The notes under the pieces are model-generated. The model was not told where the DNA came from and searched no databases. It worked only from the letters and a program-made list of their open reading frames with translations. A stretch of 64,000 nt of DNA from contig UCAU01000004.1 of the NCBI GenBank assembly GCA_900470445.1, positions 46,510 to 110,509 on the forward strand. Direction: 5' to 3'. Numbering within the stretch: position 1 is the stretch's first letter; the number at the start of each line of letters is the position of its first letter. This document shows, piece after piece, positions 1-9,207 of the stretch. Source of the DNA: Hyphomicrobiales bacterium (lineage in GTDB: Bacteria > Pseudomonadota > Alphaproteobacteria > Rhizobiales > Devosiaceae). Both the position numbers and the translations under genes were made by a program.

Positions 1-24
1 TTCCGGCCTGCGCCGGAATGACAC
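1..24. repeat. Right arm of a dispersed palindromic repeat, cut by window edge
   Basis: The window opens with TTCCGGCCTGCGCCGGAATG followed by ACAC. This is the same arm sequence as the repeats near 51.1 kb and 53.4 kb (a short CCGG hairpin followed by AATGACA). The partner arm would lie outside the window. Confidence 0.6.
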
Positions 25-138
25 GGTGACTGGTTGAGCAATCTCGGGGCTTGCTCCCAATCCCTCCTCCCCACCGCCTCCCTCGGGCTCGACCCGAGGG
101 TCACTCGCCGCTTGCGCCAACCTACCCATTCCCCACGG

Positions 139-220
139 TGTCATTCCCGCGAAAGCGGGAACCTCCGTTTCGGGATGTCGAAGCAAGCAAACAGAGGTTC
201 CCGCTTTCGCGGGAATGACA
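139..220. repeat. REP-like long inverted repeat
   Basis: Two perfectly complementary 27-base arms (139-165 and 194-220) flank a 28-base spacer. Each arm is itself a small hairpin, TTCCCGC-GAAA-GCGGGAA, and the outer ends read TGTCATTCC. The same plan recurs at about 51.08, 53.40 and, as a single hairpin, 57.24 kb. This is a chromosomal intergenic REP/BIME-like element; no transposase is linked to it. Confidence 0.75.
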
Positions 221-734
221 TTGTGATTGGGACGGCGAAGAGCGAAGAGCGAAGAGCCTCACTTTATCCTTCTTATCCCCACCCCCATCACCTCATGCCA
301 CTATCCCTCCCATCACCCCGCCAGAGCGCGGTCATGACGAGTGGATGGGCTGGGTGAATGCCGTGGGTTGGAGGTCGCTCCGGCCACGCAGAGGTACGAC
401 GGCTCGCCTCATAACAAGGCAAGCTCATCCGGCCCTGTGAAAAATCCCGGCGCGATGGCGAGGCCGACGTTTCACCATCTACCAAACCCTAGAGACGCCG
501 GTCTCGCCATCGCCGCTCACTGCCAAAACCGTCGGCACCAGCCGGGCGGCGTATCGCCACGCCCCTGTGGAACCTTCCGCTTCGCCATTGCGTATTAACC
601 CAATCGCGACATTATGACTGGACGGAGCGCCCAAAGGGCCGCAGGTCTTGCCCTTGTAACGCCCCATTGCCGGACATACATTCGGCCTTACTGCTGGCTG
701 CTGCATTTGGGCCGGCTTCTCCGGGACAGGATTG
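221..734. other. Non-coding stretch upstream of ftsH
   Basis: No convincing reading frame is seen on either strand: the open frames here lack ribosome sites and family resemblance, and one runs into ftsH antisense. tilS, the usual neighbour before ftsH in alphaproteobacteria, is not present in this stretch. It should contain the ftsH promoter, but I cannot point to one. Confidence 0.5.
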
Positions 735-2666
735 ATGAACGGAAACTTCCGCAACTTCGCCATCTGGCTAGTCATACTCTTCATGCTGATGGGCCTGTTC
801 CAGGTCTTCCAGTCGTCGACCCGCTCAATTTCGGTCTCCGACAAGAGCTACAGCCAGTTCGTCACCGATGTGGAAGCAGGGCGCGTGCAGTCCGTCACCA
901 TCACCAATAATGTGGTGTCTGGCGTGCTCAATGACGGTGCGCGCTTTGAAACCGTGCTGCCCGATGGCGCCGACGTGATCAATCGCCTCGAAGACAAGGG
1001 CGTGTCGATTACCGCGCGCGCCCCCGAATCGAGCCCGTTCTGGTCGATCCTGCTCTCTTCCTGGCTGCCGTTCATCGTCATCATCGGCGTCTGGTTCTTC
1101 TTCATACGGCAGATGCAGGGCGGTGGCCGTGGCGGCGCGATGGGCTTTGGCAAGTCGCGCGCCAAGCTGCTCACCGAAACCCATGGCAAGGTGACGTTCG
1201 AAGACGTTGCCGGCGTGGACGAAGCCAAGCAGGACCTCGAGGAAATCGTCGAATTCCTGCGCGATCCCGGCAAGTTCCAGCGCCTGGGCGGCCGTATTCC
1301 GCGCGGCGTGCTGCTGGTGGGCCCTCCGGGTACCGGTAAGACGCTGCTGGCCCGTTCGGTCGCCGGCGAAGCCAATGTGCCCTTCTTCACCATTTCGGGT
1401 TCGGACTTCGTTGAAATGTTCGTCGGTGTCGGCGCGTCCCGCGTTCGCGACATGTTCGAACAGGCCAAGAAGAATGCGCCCTGCATTATCTTCATCGACG
1501 AAATCGACGCCGTCGGTCGCCAGCGTGGCGCCGGGCTCGGTGGTGGTAACGACGAACGCGAACAGACCCTAAACCAGCTGCTTGTCGAGATGGACGGCTT
1601 TGAAGCCAATGAAGGCATCATCCTGATCGCTGCCACCAACCGGCCTGACGTGCTGGACCCCGCTCTGCTGCGTCCCGGCCGTTTCGACCGCCAGGTCGTG
1701 GTGCCCAATCCCGACGTGTCGGGCCGCGAAAAGGTGCTCAAGGTTCACGTCCGCAAGGTGCCGCTGGCCCCCGATGTGGATCTGAAGGTTCTCGCCCGTG
1801 GTACCCCCGGTTTCTCCGGTGCGGACCTGATGAACCTCGTCAACGAAGCGGCCCTGATGGCAGCGCGGCGCAACAAGCGCTTCGTCACCCATGCCGAGTT
1901 CGAAGACGCCAAGGACAAGATCATGATGGGCGCCGAGCGCCGCACCATGGCTATGTCCGAGGACGAGAAGAAGCTGACCGCCTATCACGAGGCTGGCCAC
2001 GCCATCATCGCGCTCAAGGTTGCGGGCATCGACCCCATCCACAAGGCGACGATCATTCCGCGCGGCCGCGCTTTGGGCATGGTCATGACCCTGCCCGAGA
2101 GCGACAGCTATTCGTTCTCCCGTGAAAAGGCTTTGGCGCGCCTCACCATGCTGTTCGGTGGCCGCGAGGCCGAGATCATCAAGTTCGGCCCGGAAAAGGT
2201 TACCTCGGGTGCTTCTGGCGATATCCAGATGGCAACGAGCCTGGCCCGATCCATGGTTATGGAATGGGGCATGAGCGAAAAGCTTGGCCGCGTCCGCTAC
2301 AAGTCGAGCGACCAGGAAGTGTTCCTGGGTCACTCGGTGACGCAGTCGACCAACATGAGTGACGACACCGCGCGCATCATCGACCAGGAAGTGCGCAAGC
2401 TGATCGAGGATGGCGAGGCTTCGGCCAAGGAAATCCTGACCACCTACCACGACGAGTGGGAGGCGATTGCCCAGGCGCTGCTCGAATATGAGACGCTGAC
2501 CGGCGATGAGCTGCGCGCCCTGATGGAAGGCAAGCAGCCGGTTCGCCCGGATGACAATGGCCCTTCCGCGCCCAAGGCGACGGGTGTGCCCTCGGCCGGC
2601 AAATCGGGCAAGAAACGTCCCGATGCACCGCCCGAGACGGGTCTCGAGCCGCAGCCGGGCAGCTAA
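735..2666 (+). CDS. ftsH: ATP-dependent zinc metalloprotease FtsH
   Basis: Membrane-anchored AAA+ protease that extracts and degrades misfolded membrane proteins and regulatory proteins such as RpoH and LpxC in relatives. The 643-residue protein has two N-terminal membrane segments (about residues 6-24 and 105-125) around a periplasmic domain, then the AAA module with Walker A GPPGTGKT (about 196-203), Walker B IIFIDEID, the second region of homology [20 protein letters not shown], and the zinc site HEAGH with the first His at 418. The start is the ATG at 735; an in-frame TTG directly before it is the alternative. A purine-rich GGGACAGG lies upstream. The C-terminal tail is proline-rich and low in complexity. 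Length is typical. glmM follows after a hairpin, a common ftsH-glmM order. Confidence 0.97.
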   Translation: MNGNFRNFAIWLVILFMLMGLFQVFQSSTRSISVSDKSYSQFVTDVEAGRVQSVTITNNVVSGVLNDGARFETVLPDGADVINRLEDKGVSITARAPESSPFWSILLSSWLPFIVIIGVWFFFIRQMQGGGRGGAMGFGKSRAKLLTETHGKVTFEDVAGVDEAKQDLEEIVEFLRDPGKFQRLGGRIPRGVLLVGPPGTGKTLLARSVAGEANVPFFTISGSDFVEMFVGVGASRVRDMFEQAKKNAPCIIFIDEIDAVGRQRGAGLGGGNDEREQTLNQLLVEMDGFEANEGIILIAATNRPDVLDPALLRPGRFDRQVVVPNPDVSGREKVLKVHVRKVPLAPDVDLKVLARGTPGFSGADLMNLVNEAALMAARRNKRFVTHAEFEDAKDKIMMGAERRTMAMSEDEKKLTAYHEAGHAIIALKVAGIDPIHKATIIPRGRALGMVMTLPESDSYSFSREKALARLTMLFGGREAEIIKFGPEKVTSGASGDIQMATSLARSMVMEWGMSEKLGRVRYKSSDQEVFLGHSVTQSTNMSDDTARIIDQEVRKLIEDGEASAKEILTTYHDEWEAIAQALLEYETLTGDELRALMEGKQPVRPDDNGPSAPKATGVPSAGKSGKKRPDAPPETGLEPQPGS

Positions 2667-2683
2667 GCTAGGCAGGAAAATTG

Positions 2684-2710
2684 GAAAGGTCGCCGCAGGG
2701 CGGCCTTTCT
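2684..2710 (+). terminator. Hairpin terminator after ftsH
   Basis: An 11-pair stem GAAAGGTCGCC / GGCGGCCTTTC (one G-T wobble) with a GCAG loop lies 18 bases after the ftsH stop. The trailing T tract is short, so some read-through into glmM is likely. Confidence 0.6.
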
Positions 2711-2799
2711 GCGTTTGATCTTCACCGTTATTCCGCCGAAAAGCGCTCTTAACGGTTGAACGATAGAATCAACGCTCGATACGAGTGTGAGGGCAGATC

Positions 2800-4143
2800 A
2801 TGGTCAGGAAATATTTCGGCACGGACGGTATTCGCGGCCTCGCCAATGGCAGCAAGCTTACCCCCGAACTGGCAATGAAGGTCGGCATGGCTGCCGGCAC
2901 CAAATTCGTGCGCGGCGACCATCGCAATCGCGTGGTGATCGGCAAGGACACCCGTCGCTCCGGCTATATGATCGAGACGGCCCTGACCGCTGGTTTCACC
3001 GCCGTGGGCATGGATGTCTACCTGCTCGGCCCGATGCCGACCCCGGCTGTCGCCATGCTGACCCGCTCGCTGCGCGCGGATCTGGGCGTCATGATCTCGG
3101 CCTCGCACAATCCTTATGACGACAATGGCATCAAGCTGTTCCGCCCCGATGGCTACAAGCTCAGCGACGAGCTGGAGCTGGAAATCGAGCGGCTGATCGA
3201 TAGCGACACGAGCAAGCTTCTGGCGCATGGCATGAATATCGGCCGCGCCCATCGCGACGAGGAAGCCCGCACCCGCTATATCGAATATGCCAAGCGCACG
3301 CTGCCGCGCAATGTCGACCTGTCCGGCCTGCGCGTGGTGCTCGATTGCGCCAATGGGGCCGCCTACAAGGTCGCTCCCATCGCTCTGTGGGAATTGGGCG
3401 CCGAGGTCATCACCATCGGCGTCGAGCCCGATGGCTACAATATCAATCACAAGGTCGGCTCCACCGCGCCCGACGCCGTGGCCGCCAAGGTGCGCGAGAT
3501 GCGCGCCGACATTGGCATTGCGCTGGATGGCGACGCCGACCGCGTCATCATCATCGATGAAAAGGGCAATGTGGTCGATGGCGACCAGTTCATGGCGGTG
3601 ATCGCCCAGAGCTGGATGGAGCGCGAAATGCTGATGGGCGGTGGGATCGTCGCCACCATCATGTCCAATCTGGGCCTCGAACGCTATCTGCTCTCGCTGG
3701 GGCTGACGCTGGAACGCACGCAGGTGGGCGATCGCTACGTGCTCGAAGCCATGCGCGCCAAGGGCTTCAATGTGGGCGGCGAACAATCGGGCCACATCAT
3801 CCTGTCCGATTTCACCACGACGGGCGACGGCCTTGTCGCCGCGCTGCAATTGCTCGCCGTGCTCAAGCAGCAGGAGCGCTCCATCTCGGAAATCTGCGCC
3901 CGCTTCGAAAAGGTCCCGCAACTGTTGCGCAGCGTCAAGTTCAAGTCCGGCAAGCCGCTGGAGCACAAGCAGGTCATCCAGGCCATCGCCGATGGCCAGG
4001 CTATGCTGGGCAAGGGCGGGCGCCTCGTCGTCCGCGCCTCGGGCACGGAGCCCGTCATTCGCGTCATGGGCGAAGCCGACGATGCCGCCTTGGTCTCGAC
4101 CGTGGTCGGCCAGGTAGAGGCAGCGATCCTGCAGGTCGCCTGA
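2800..4143 (+). CDS. glmM: Phosphoglucosamine mutase GlmM
   Basis: Converts glucosamine-6-phosphate to glucosamine-1-phosphate on the way to UDP-GlcNAc, peptidoglycan and lipid A. The 447-residue length is standard. The protein starts with the typical YFGTDGIRG, has the phosphoserine loop ISASHNP with the active Ser at residue 102 (the family position), the metal loop DGDADR, the sugar-specificity loop GGEQSGH and the phosphate-binding [12 protein letters not shown] near the C-terminus. The ATG at 2800 has a GAGGGCAG ribosome site. It lies downstream of ftsH in the same direction. Confidence 0.97.
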   Translation: MVRKYFGTDGIRGLANGSKLTPELAMKVGMAAGTKFVRGDHRNRVVIGKDTRRSGYMIETALTAGFTAVGMDVYLLGPMPTPAVAMLTRSLRADLGVMISASHNPYDDNGIKLFRPDGYKLSDELELEIERLIDSDTSKLLAHGMNIGRAHRDEEARTRYIEYAKRTLPRNVDLSGLRVVLDCANGAAYKVAPIALWELGAEVITIGVEPDGYNINHKVGSTAPDAVAAKVREMRADIGIALDGDADRVIIIDEKGNVVDGDQFMAVIAQSWMEREMLMGGGIVATIMSNLGLERYLLSLGLTLERTQVGDRYVLEAMRAKGFNVGGEQSGHIILSDFTTTGDGLVAALQLLAVLKQQERSISEICARFEKVPQLLRSVKFKSGKPLEHKQVIQAIADGQAMLGKGGRLVVRASGTEPVIRVMGEADDAALVSTVVGQVEAAILQVA

Positions 4144-4199
4144 CTTCCGACAACAGTTGTCGGGCCGGTCTCTACTGCTGTTACGGTTAAAAGTTTAGG

Positions 4200-4214
4200 T
4201 TAATCGGGTTTTAA
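4200..4214. promoter_or_regulatory. CtrA box TTAA-N7-TTAA upstream of the Omp gene
   Basis: TTAATCGGGTTTTAA is an exact TTAA-N7-TTAA match to the CtrA binding consensus, 61 bases before the start of the outer-membrane protein gene. The region around it is AT-rich against a GC-rich background. CtrA itself is encoded at 59.3-60.0 kb in this window. Confidence 0.6.
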
Positions 4215-4275
4215 GAAAGTTGTCCGATATTTGCCAACAATCGACTCATGTCGTGGCAACCTAAGGACGAATTTC

Positions 4276-5007
4276 ATGAACAAGCTCATCGCTGCGGTCA
4301 TGGTGGCTGGAGCCGCTGTTGTGGCTGCCCCGGCACTGGCCGCGGATATGCCTTATTATCCGCCGGTCATCGACGTTCCTGACGTGGACTATGGCGTCCA
4401 GGGCGCCTTCTACCTGCGCGGCAGCGCCGGTGGGAACGGGCTGTGGGCCAAGGAAGTCAGCCATCCCAGCGGCGTCCCGGACACGGTGTTCGCCACTGAC
4501 GATTGGGGCTTCGGCTACTCTGTCGGCGCGGGCGTCGGCTATGAGACCGGTACCGGCCTGCGCTTCGACGTGACCGCCGACTATCTCGCCAATGATGAGC
4601 TGTCGACCACCATTTCCGGCTCGACCAATATCGCCAATGGCCAGCACAAGCTGGAACTGCGCTCCACCATCCTGCTCGCCAACGCCTATTATGACTTCGG
4701 TCTGGGCGGCGGCGGTTATGGCGCAGCCGGCGGTGCCTTTGGCTATGTCGGCGCAGGCGCCGGTGTGGCGCTCAACAACGTGATCAGCCACGGTCCGGGC
4801 CTGCCCGATACGCGGGGCGACAATACCAGCTTCGCAGCTGCCGGCATGGTCGGCGTTGGCTACGATTTCGGTCAGGTCGTTGCCGATATCGGCTACCGCG
4901 CTCTCTACATCAATTCCGTCGAGAATGACGAGCCATTGCTGCCTTATAGCGTCGCCAATGTCTGGGCCCATGAAGTGCGCGGCACGGTTCGCTACCGCTT
5001 CAACTAA
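4276..5007 (+). CDS. Outer-membrane beta-barrel protein (Omp25/opacity-like)
   Basis: A 243-residue secreted protein. The start is the ATG at 4276 behind AAGGACG; it opens a clean signal peptide (MNKLIAAVMVAGA...APALAA) with cleavage before DMPYY. The mature part is rich in Gly, Tyr and Asn with alternating hydrophobic residues, ends in RYRFN with a C-terminal aromatic-rich strand, and shows repeated GAGVGYETG / GYDFGQVVADIGYRALY strands, as in 8-stranded Omp25/Omp31 type barrels of Hyphomicrobiales. The role is structural, in outer-membrane integrity. It is preceded by a CtrA box and followed by a strong terminator, so it is probably a single-gene unit. The exact Omp subfamily is not certain. 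Confidence 0.8.
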   Translation: MNKLIAAVMVAGAAVVAAPALAADMPYYPPVIDVPDVDYGVQGAFYLRGSAGGNGLWAKEVSHPSGVPDTVFATDDWGFGYSVGAGVGYETGTGLRFDVTADYLANDELSTTISGSTNIANGQHKLELRSTILLANAYYDFGLGGGGYGAAGGAFGYVGAGAGVALNNVISHGPGLPDTRGDNTSFAAAGMVGVGYDFGQVVADIGYRALYINSVENDEPLLPYSVANVWAHEVRGTVRYRFN

Positions 5008-5033
5008 GCGTCCCTTGCACCGACAGAAGTCAG

Positions 5034-5061
5034 ATCGGCACCTTCGGGTGCCGATTTTTTT
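5034..5061 (+). terminator. Rho-independent terminator after the Omp gene
   Basis: A 9-pair stem ATCGGCACC / GGTGCCGAT closed by a TTCG tetraloop is followed by a run of seven T. It sits 26 bases after the stop codon. Confidence 0.9.
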
Positions 5062-5110
5062 ACCCTCTGCGCCAGAATCGCCCCTACCATGGGCGGGGCA
5101 GGAGGACGCT

Positions 5111-6088
5111 ATGAAGGTTTTGGTGATTGGTGCGGCGGGCATGGTGGGCCGCAAGTTGACTGCGGCGCTGCTGGCGGCGGGGCAGGTGGGTGGCCAGCCG
5201 ATCGAGGGTCTGGCGCTGGCCGACATCGTGGCGCCGGAAAAGCCGGCGGCGTCGCTTCCGATCGACACCATCGCCACCGATCTGTCCGAGCCCGGCAGCG
5301 CCGCGCTCCTGCTCGAGGCCCGGCCCGACCTGATCTTCCATTTGGCAGCCATTGTCTCAGGTGAGGCGGAAGCCGATTTCGAAAAAGGCTACCGCATCAA
5401 TCTCGATGGCACGCGGCATTTGTTCGAAGCCATCCGGCTCAGCGGACAACCCTATCGCCCGCGTGTGGTGTTTACCTCCTCCATTGCCGTGTTCGGCGAG
5501 CCGCTTCCTGCCGTGATCGGGGACAGCCAGGACCATACTCCGCTCACCAGTTACGGCACCCAGAAGGCGATTTGCGAACTACTGCTGGCCGACTATTCCC
5601 GTCGCGGCTTTCTCGACGGCGTGGGCATTCGCCTGCCCACCATCGCCGTCCGGCCCGGCAAGCCCAACAAGGCCGCCTCCGGCTTCTTCTCCGGCATTAT
5701 CCGCGAGCCGCTGGCGGGAATGGAAGCGATCCTGCCGGTCGATGACAGCGTGCGCCATTGGTTTGCCAGCCCGCGGGCGGCGGTGGGTTTCCTGCTGCAT
5801 GCCGCGCAGATGGATACCGCGCCCTTGGGGCAGCGGCGCAATCTGACCATGCCGGGCTTGTCGGTGACAGTGGCCGAACAGATCGCGGCGCTGCAGCGCG
5901 TGGCCGGTCCGGCGGCAACCCAGTTGATCCGCCGCCAGCCTGACGAAGTCATTGCCAAAATCGTTGCCGGCTGGCCCCAAGCCTTTGATGCCCAACGCGC
6001 CTTGGCGCTGGGCTTCCGTGCCGAAACCAGCTTTGACGAAATCATCCGCATCCACATCGAAGACGAGTTGCCGCCGGTCCAGCCCTAA
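5111..6088 (+). CDS. NAD-dependent epimerase/dehydrogenase, D-erythronate dehydrogenase (DenD)-like
   Basis: Extended short-chain dehydrogenase of 325 residues. The Rossmann start VIGAAGMVGRKL carries the GxxGxxG NAD loop; FTSSIAVFG holds the catalytic Ser/Thr region and YGTQK the catalytic Tyr-Lys pair. The overall sequence resembles the DenD family, whose members oxidise D-erythronate and related acids at C2, but substrate cannot be read from sequence. The start is the ATG at 5111 with GGAGGACGCT upstream. The gene lies downstream of the omp terminator and 93 bases before the LacI gene, so it may have its own promoter. Confidence 0.75.
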   Translation: MKVLVIGAAGMVGRKLTAALLAAGQVGGQPIEGLALADIVAPEKPAASLPIDTIATDLSEPGSAALLLEARPDLIFHLAAIVSGEAEADFEKGYRINLDGTRHLFEAIRLSGQPYRPRVVFTSSIAVFGEPLPAVIGDSQDHTPLTSYGTQKAICELLLADYSRRGFLDGVGIRLPTIAVRPGKPNKAASGFFSGIIREPLAGMEAILPVDDSVRHWFASPRAAVGFLLHAAQMDTAPLGQRRNLTMPGLSVTVAEQIAALQRVAGPAATQLIRRQPDEVIAKIVAGWPQAFDAQRALALGFRAETSFDEIIRIHIEDELPPVQP

Positions 6089-6134
6089 TTGGCGCGAGCC
6101 GAATTTGCCGATTGACGGCTGAGGGTCGAAATGA

Positions 6135-6166
6135 GAAACGTTTGCGCAAATGAGCAAACGTTTGCG
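6135..6166. promoter_or_regulatory. Tandem LacI-type operators
   Basis: Two copies of AAACGTTTGCGC lie 20 bp apart, centred at 6139/6140 and 6159/6160. The second is inside a perfect palindrome GCAAACGTTTGC (6154-6165) with the central CG typical of LacI-family sites. They end 16 bases before the GTG start of the lacI-type gene, so they probably control it and the arabinofuranosidase gene after it. Confidence 0.7.
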
Positions 6167-6181
6167 CAGGCGGAGGCTATC

Positions 6182-7183
6182 GTGTCGGAGCCGGTCAAAA
6201 CTATCGAGCGGACGCGAATTTATGACGTGGCTGCTGCCGCGGGCGTCAGCGTTGCTACGGCCTCGCGGGCGCTGAACGATACCGGCCGCATGACCGAGCA
6301 AACCCGCGAGCGGGTCAAACAGGTTGCAGCCCAGCTCGGCTTTCGCCCCAATACCATGGCGCGGGGCCTGCTCGGCAAGCGTAGCTTCACCATTGGCCTA
6401 TTGACCAACGACACCTATGGCCGCTTCACGCTGCCGCTGATGGCCGGAGTTTCCGAAGCCCTGGTCGACCGGGGCGTCTCGGTTTTCCTCTGCACCATCG
6501 AGGATGATGCGGCGCTGGCCAAGGTGCATGTCGATGCGCTGCTCGACAAACAGGTCGATGGCATTATCGCTTCCGGCCGGCGGGTCGATCGGCGCTTGCC
6601 GGTCGATTTAAGCAATCTGCCCGTGCCCGTCGTCTATGCCTTTACCGAGGGCCCGGACGATAGCGTGACCTTCATATCCGATGATGAACAGGGCTCGTGC
6701 GAGGCGGTGCAATGGCTGGCCAGCCGTGGCCGCCGCCGCATCGTCCACATTACCGGGCCGGAAAGTTTTGCTTCGGTACAGGTGCGCGCCCAGGCCTATC
6801 GCACCGTGGTTGGCGAACAGGCCGAAATCCACCACGGCGAATGGAGCGAGGCCTGGGGGCATGAGGCCGTGGCCCGGCTCTGGGACGGCGCCGGCACCCC
6901 GCCTGACGGCATCTTTTGCGGCAATGACCAGATTGCCCGCGGCGTGGTCGATGCCTTGCGTGAACGCGGCGTCATGGTGCCCGACGATGTCTCCGTCGTT
7001 GGCTTCGACAATTGGGAAATCGTCGCCGCAGCAACGCGGCCGCCCCTTACCAGCGTGGACATGAACCTGCGGGAACTTGGCCGCGAGGCCGGCCTGACCA
7101 TTCTGGCGCTGGCCGAGGGCAAAGAGGTCGCGCCCGGAATCCGGCGCTTGCCCTGCCAATTGGTGCTGCGCCAGTCAGGCTGA
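6182..7183 (+). CDS. LacI-family transcriptional regulator of the arabinofuranosidase gene
   Basis: DNA-binding repressor of 333 residues. The N-terminal helix-turn-helix IYDVAAAAGVSVATASRALN with the hinge-region TMARGL is followed by a periplasmic-binding-like effector domain (IGLLTNDTYGRF... to ...LVLRQSG). I choose the GTG at 6182, which has GGAGG 7 bases upstream. The in-frame ATG at 6131 would place the coding region over the tandem operators and adds 17 residues that match nothing. It ends 61 bases before the GH127 gene, and the two are likely co-transcribed and autoregulated. The effector is probably an arabinose-containing sugar (inferred from context). Confidence 0.88.
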   Translation: MSEPVKTIERTRIYDVAAAAGVSVATASRALNDTGRMTEQTRERVKQVAAQLGFRPNTMARGLLGKRSFTIGLLTNDTYGRFTLPLMAGVSEALVDRGVSVFLCTIEDDAALAKVHVDALLDKQVDGIIASGRRVDRRLPVDLSNLPVPVVYAFTEGPDDSVTFISDDEQGSCEAVQWLASRGRRRIVHITGPESFASVQVRAQAYRTVVGEQAEIHHGEWSEAWGHEAVARLWDGAGTPPDGIFCGNDQIARGVVDALRERGVMVPDDVSVVGFDNWEIVAAATRPPLTSVDMNLRELGREAGLTILALAEGKEVAPGIRRLPCQLVLRQSG

Positions 7184-7244
7184 GGCAATGCCACACGCGC
7201 CGGCCCGGCGCCAATTGTTTGATCCAACCATCGGAAAGCTCAAA

Positions 7245-9161
7245 ATGTCTGCTGCTCAAGATCGTCAATTCCGCCCGCTGCCCGTGCCCAGCGTCGACGT
7301 CTCCGGCTTTTGGGGCGATTGGCAGGATGCAGTATGCGACCATACCGCCGCCACCTTGCTCGACCGCTGCGTCGAAGCCCGCATGCTCGAACAGATCGAT
7401 ATCGGCGCGCCCAGCCCGGGCGTCGTTATCCCGTTTATCGGCTGGCTCGGTTCGGCCCAGATGTTCTGGGACAGCGACCTGGGCAAATCCATCGAGACCA
7501 TCGCCTATTCGCTTTACCGCAAGCCCAATCCGGAACTCGAGGCGCGGGCCGACGCGATTATCGACCTCTATGAGAAGCTGCAGGAGCCGGATGGCTATCT
7601 CAATTCCTTCTTCCAGCGCATCAAGCCGGAATGGAAATGGACCAATCTGCGCGATTTCCACGAGCTTTATTGCGCCGGCCACATGATCGAGGGCGCCGTC
7701 GCCTATTACCAAGCCACCGGCAAGCGCAAATTCCTCGATATTATGAGCCGCATGGCCGACCATCTGGTGGCCCGCTTCGGCAAGGGGCCGGGCCAGGTTC
7801 CCGGCTATTGCGGCCATGAGGAAATCGAGCTGGCGCTGGTGCGGCTCGCCCGCGTCACTGGCGAGCAGAAATATATGGACCTCGCCAAATTCTTCATCGA
7901 CGAGCGCGGCCAGAAGCCCAATTTCTTCATCGAGGAAGCCATCCGCGAGGGGCGCAACACCAAGAGCGCGCAGCACGATACGCTGGGCTACAATCAGTCC
8001 CATCTGCCGGTGCGCGAGCAGAAAAAGGTGGTCGGCCACGCCGTGCGCGCCATGTATCTCTATTCGGGCATGGCCGATATCGCGACCGAATATAATGATG
8101 ACAGCCTCACCGACGCGCTCGAAATCCTGTGGGACGATCTGACCGGCAAGCAGATGTATGTCACCGGCGGCATCGGCCCGGCGGCTTCAAACGAGGGCTT
8201 CACCGATTATTACGACCTGCCCAATGACACCGCCTATGCCGAGACCTGCGCCTCGGTGGGCCTGGTGTTCTGGGCCAATCGCATGCTGGGGCGTGGTCCC
8301 GACCGGCGCTATGCCGATATCATGGAACAGGCGCTCTACAATGGCGCCATTGCCGGCCTGTCGCGCGATGGCAAGACGTTCTTTTATGAAAACCCGCTCG
8401 AAAGCACCGGCAAGCATCATCGCTGGACCTGGCATACCTGCCCCTGCTGCCCGCCCAATATCGCGCGGCTGGTCGCCTCGATCGGCTCCTACATGTATGG
8501 TGTGGCCAAGGACGAAGTTGCCGTGCATCTCTATGGCGAAAGCACTGCGCGGCTGGAGCTTGGCACTGGCGCCAGGGTTACGCTGAACCAGCAGACCCAA
8601 TATCCCTGGGATGGCGCCATCCGCCTCACTATCGGCGTCGACCAGCCGACCCAATTCGCGCTGTCACTGCGCATTCCGGCCTGGGCCAAGGGCGCGACAT
8701 TGGCCGTCAACGGGGAAAGCATCGATCTCGGCGCCATCACCGAAAAGGGTTATGCCCGGGTCGAGCGGCTGTGGAATCCGGGTGACGTTGTGGCGCTCGA
8801 CCTGCCGCTGGTGCCGCGTGCCCTGCGGGCCAATGGCAAGGTACGGCAGGATGCCGGCCGGGTTGCTGTGATGCGCGGCCCGCTGGTCTATTGCCTCGAA
8901 GGCACCGACAACCCGGTGGGGCTCAATTCGATCCTCTTGGGTGACGGCCTTGGCCGCTCGCAAACGGCGGTCATTCCCGATCTCAACCGGGCTATCGCCA
9001 TTGATCTGCCGGTGCTGCGCGAGGTGATTGCCAGTGACGAGCTCTATACCGAGCAGACGCCTGACATTGTGGCCGATACCGCCCGACTGGTGCCCTACCA
9101 TCTGTGGGACAATCGGGCGCCGGGCGACATGCTGGTCTGGCTGCGGGCGCAGCGCGGCTGA
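7245..9161 (+). CDS. GH127 beta-L-arabinofuranosidase (DUF1680)
   Basis: Retaining glycosidase of 638 residues that removes beta-L-arabinofuranose from plant or glycoprotein arabinans. The family's zinc/cysteine centre is visible: AYAETCAS supplies Glu333 and Cys335, and WHTCPCCPPNIARL supplies Cys401 and Cys402, matching Glu338, Cys340, Cys417 and Cys418 of HypBA1. One of the tandem cysteines is the nucleophile. The (alpha/alpha)6 barrel precedes C-terminal beta domains. There is no signal peptide, so it should act in the cytoplasm on imported oligosaccharides. The start ATG 7245 has GGAAAG upstream. No transporter is adjacent. Confidence 0.9.
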   Translation: MSAAQDRQFRPLPVPSVDVSGFWGDWQDAVCDHTAATLLDRCVEARMLEQIDIGAPSPGVVIPFIGWLGSAQMFWDSDLGKSIETIAYSLYRKPNPELEARADAIIDLYEKLQEPDGYLNSFFQRIKPEWKWTNLRDFHELYCAGHMIEGAVAYYQATGKRKFLDIMSRMADHLVARFGKGPGQVPGYCGHEEIELALVRLARVTGEQKYMDLAKFFIDERGQKPNFFIEEAIREGRNTKSAQHDTLGYNQSHLPVREQKKVVGHAVRAMYLYSGMADIATEYNDDSLTDALEILWDDLTGKQMYVTGGIGPAASNEGFTDYYDLPNDTAYAETCASVGLVFWANRMLGRGPDRRYADIMEQALYNGAIAGLSRDGKTFFYENPLESTGKHHRWTWHTCPCCPPNIARLVASIGSYMYGVAKDEVAVHLYGESTARLELGTGARVTLNQQTQYPWDGAIRLTIGVDQPTQFALSLRIPAWAKGATLAVNGESIDLGAITEKGYARVERLWNPGDVVALDLPLVPRALRANGKVRQDAGRVAVMRGPLVYCLEGTDNPVGLNSILLGDGLGRSQTAVIPDLNRAIAIDLPVLREVIASDELYTEQTPDIVADTARLVPYHLWDNRAPGDMLVWLRAQRG

Positions 9162-9172
9162 GTGTGCACCAA

Positions 9173-9197
9173 GGCCGGCAGAGGAATGCTGCCGGCC
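9173..9197. terminator. Hairpin between convergent genes
   Basis: A 9-pair perfect stem GGCCGGCAG / CTGCCGGCC with a 7-base loop sits between the convergent GH127 and MFS genes. Flanking T tracts are poor, so termination is inferred from position. Confidence 0.5.
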
Positions 9198-9207
9198 ACC
9201 GGCGCTT

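Noticed and set aside
139..220. CRISPR array or integron attC site
   Set aside because: Only one repeat pair, no regular spacers, no cas or integrase genes; copies are scattered and palindromic.
479..844. A minus-strand gene upstream of ftsH
   Set aside because: It overlaps the ftsH start, has no ribosome site and no family resemblance.
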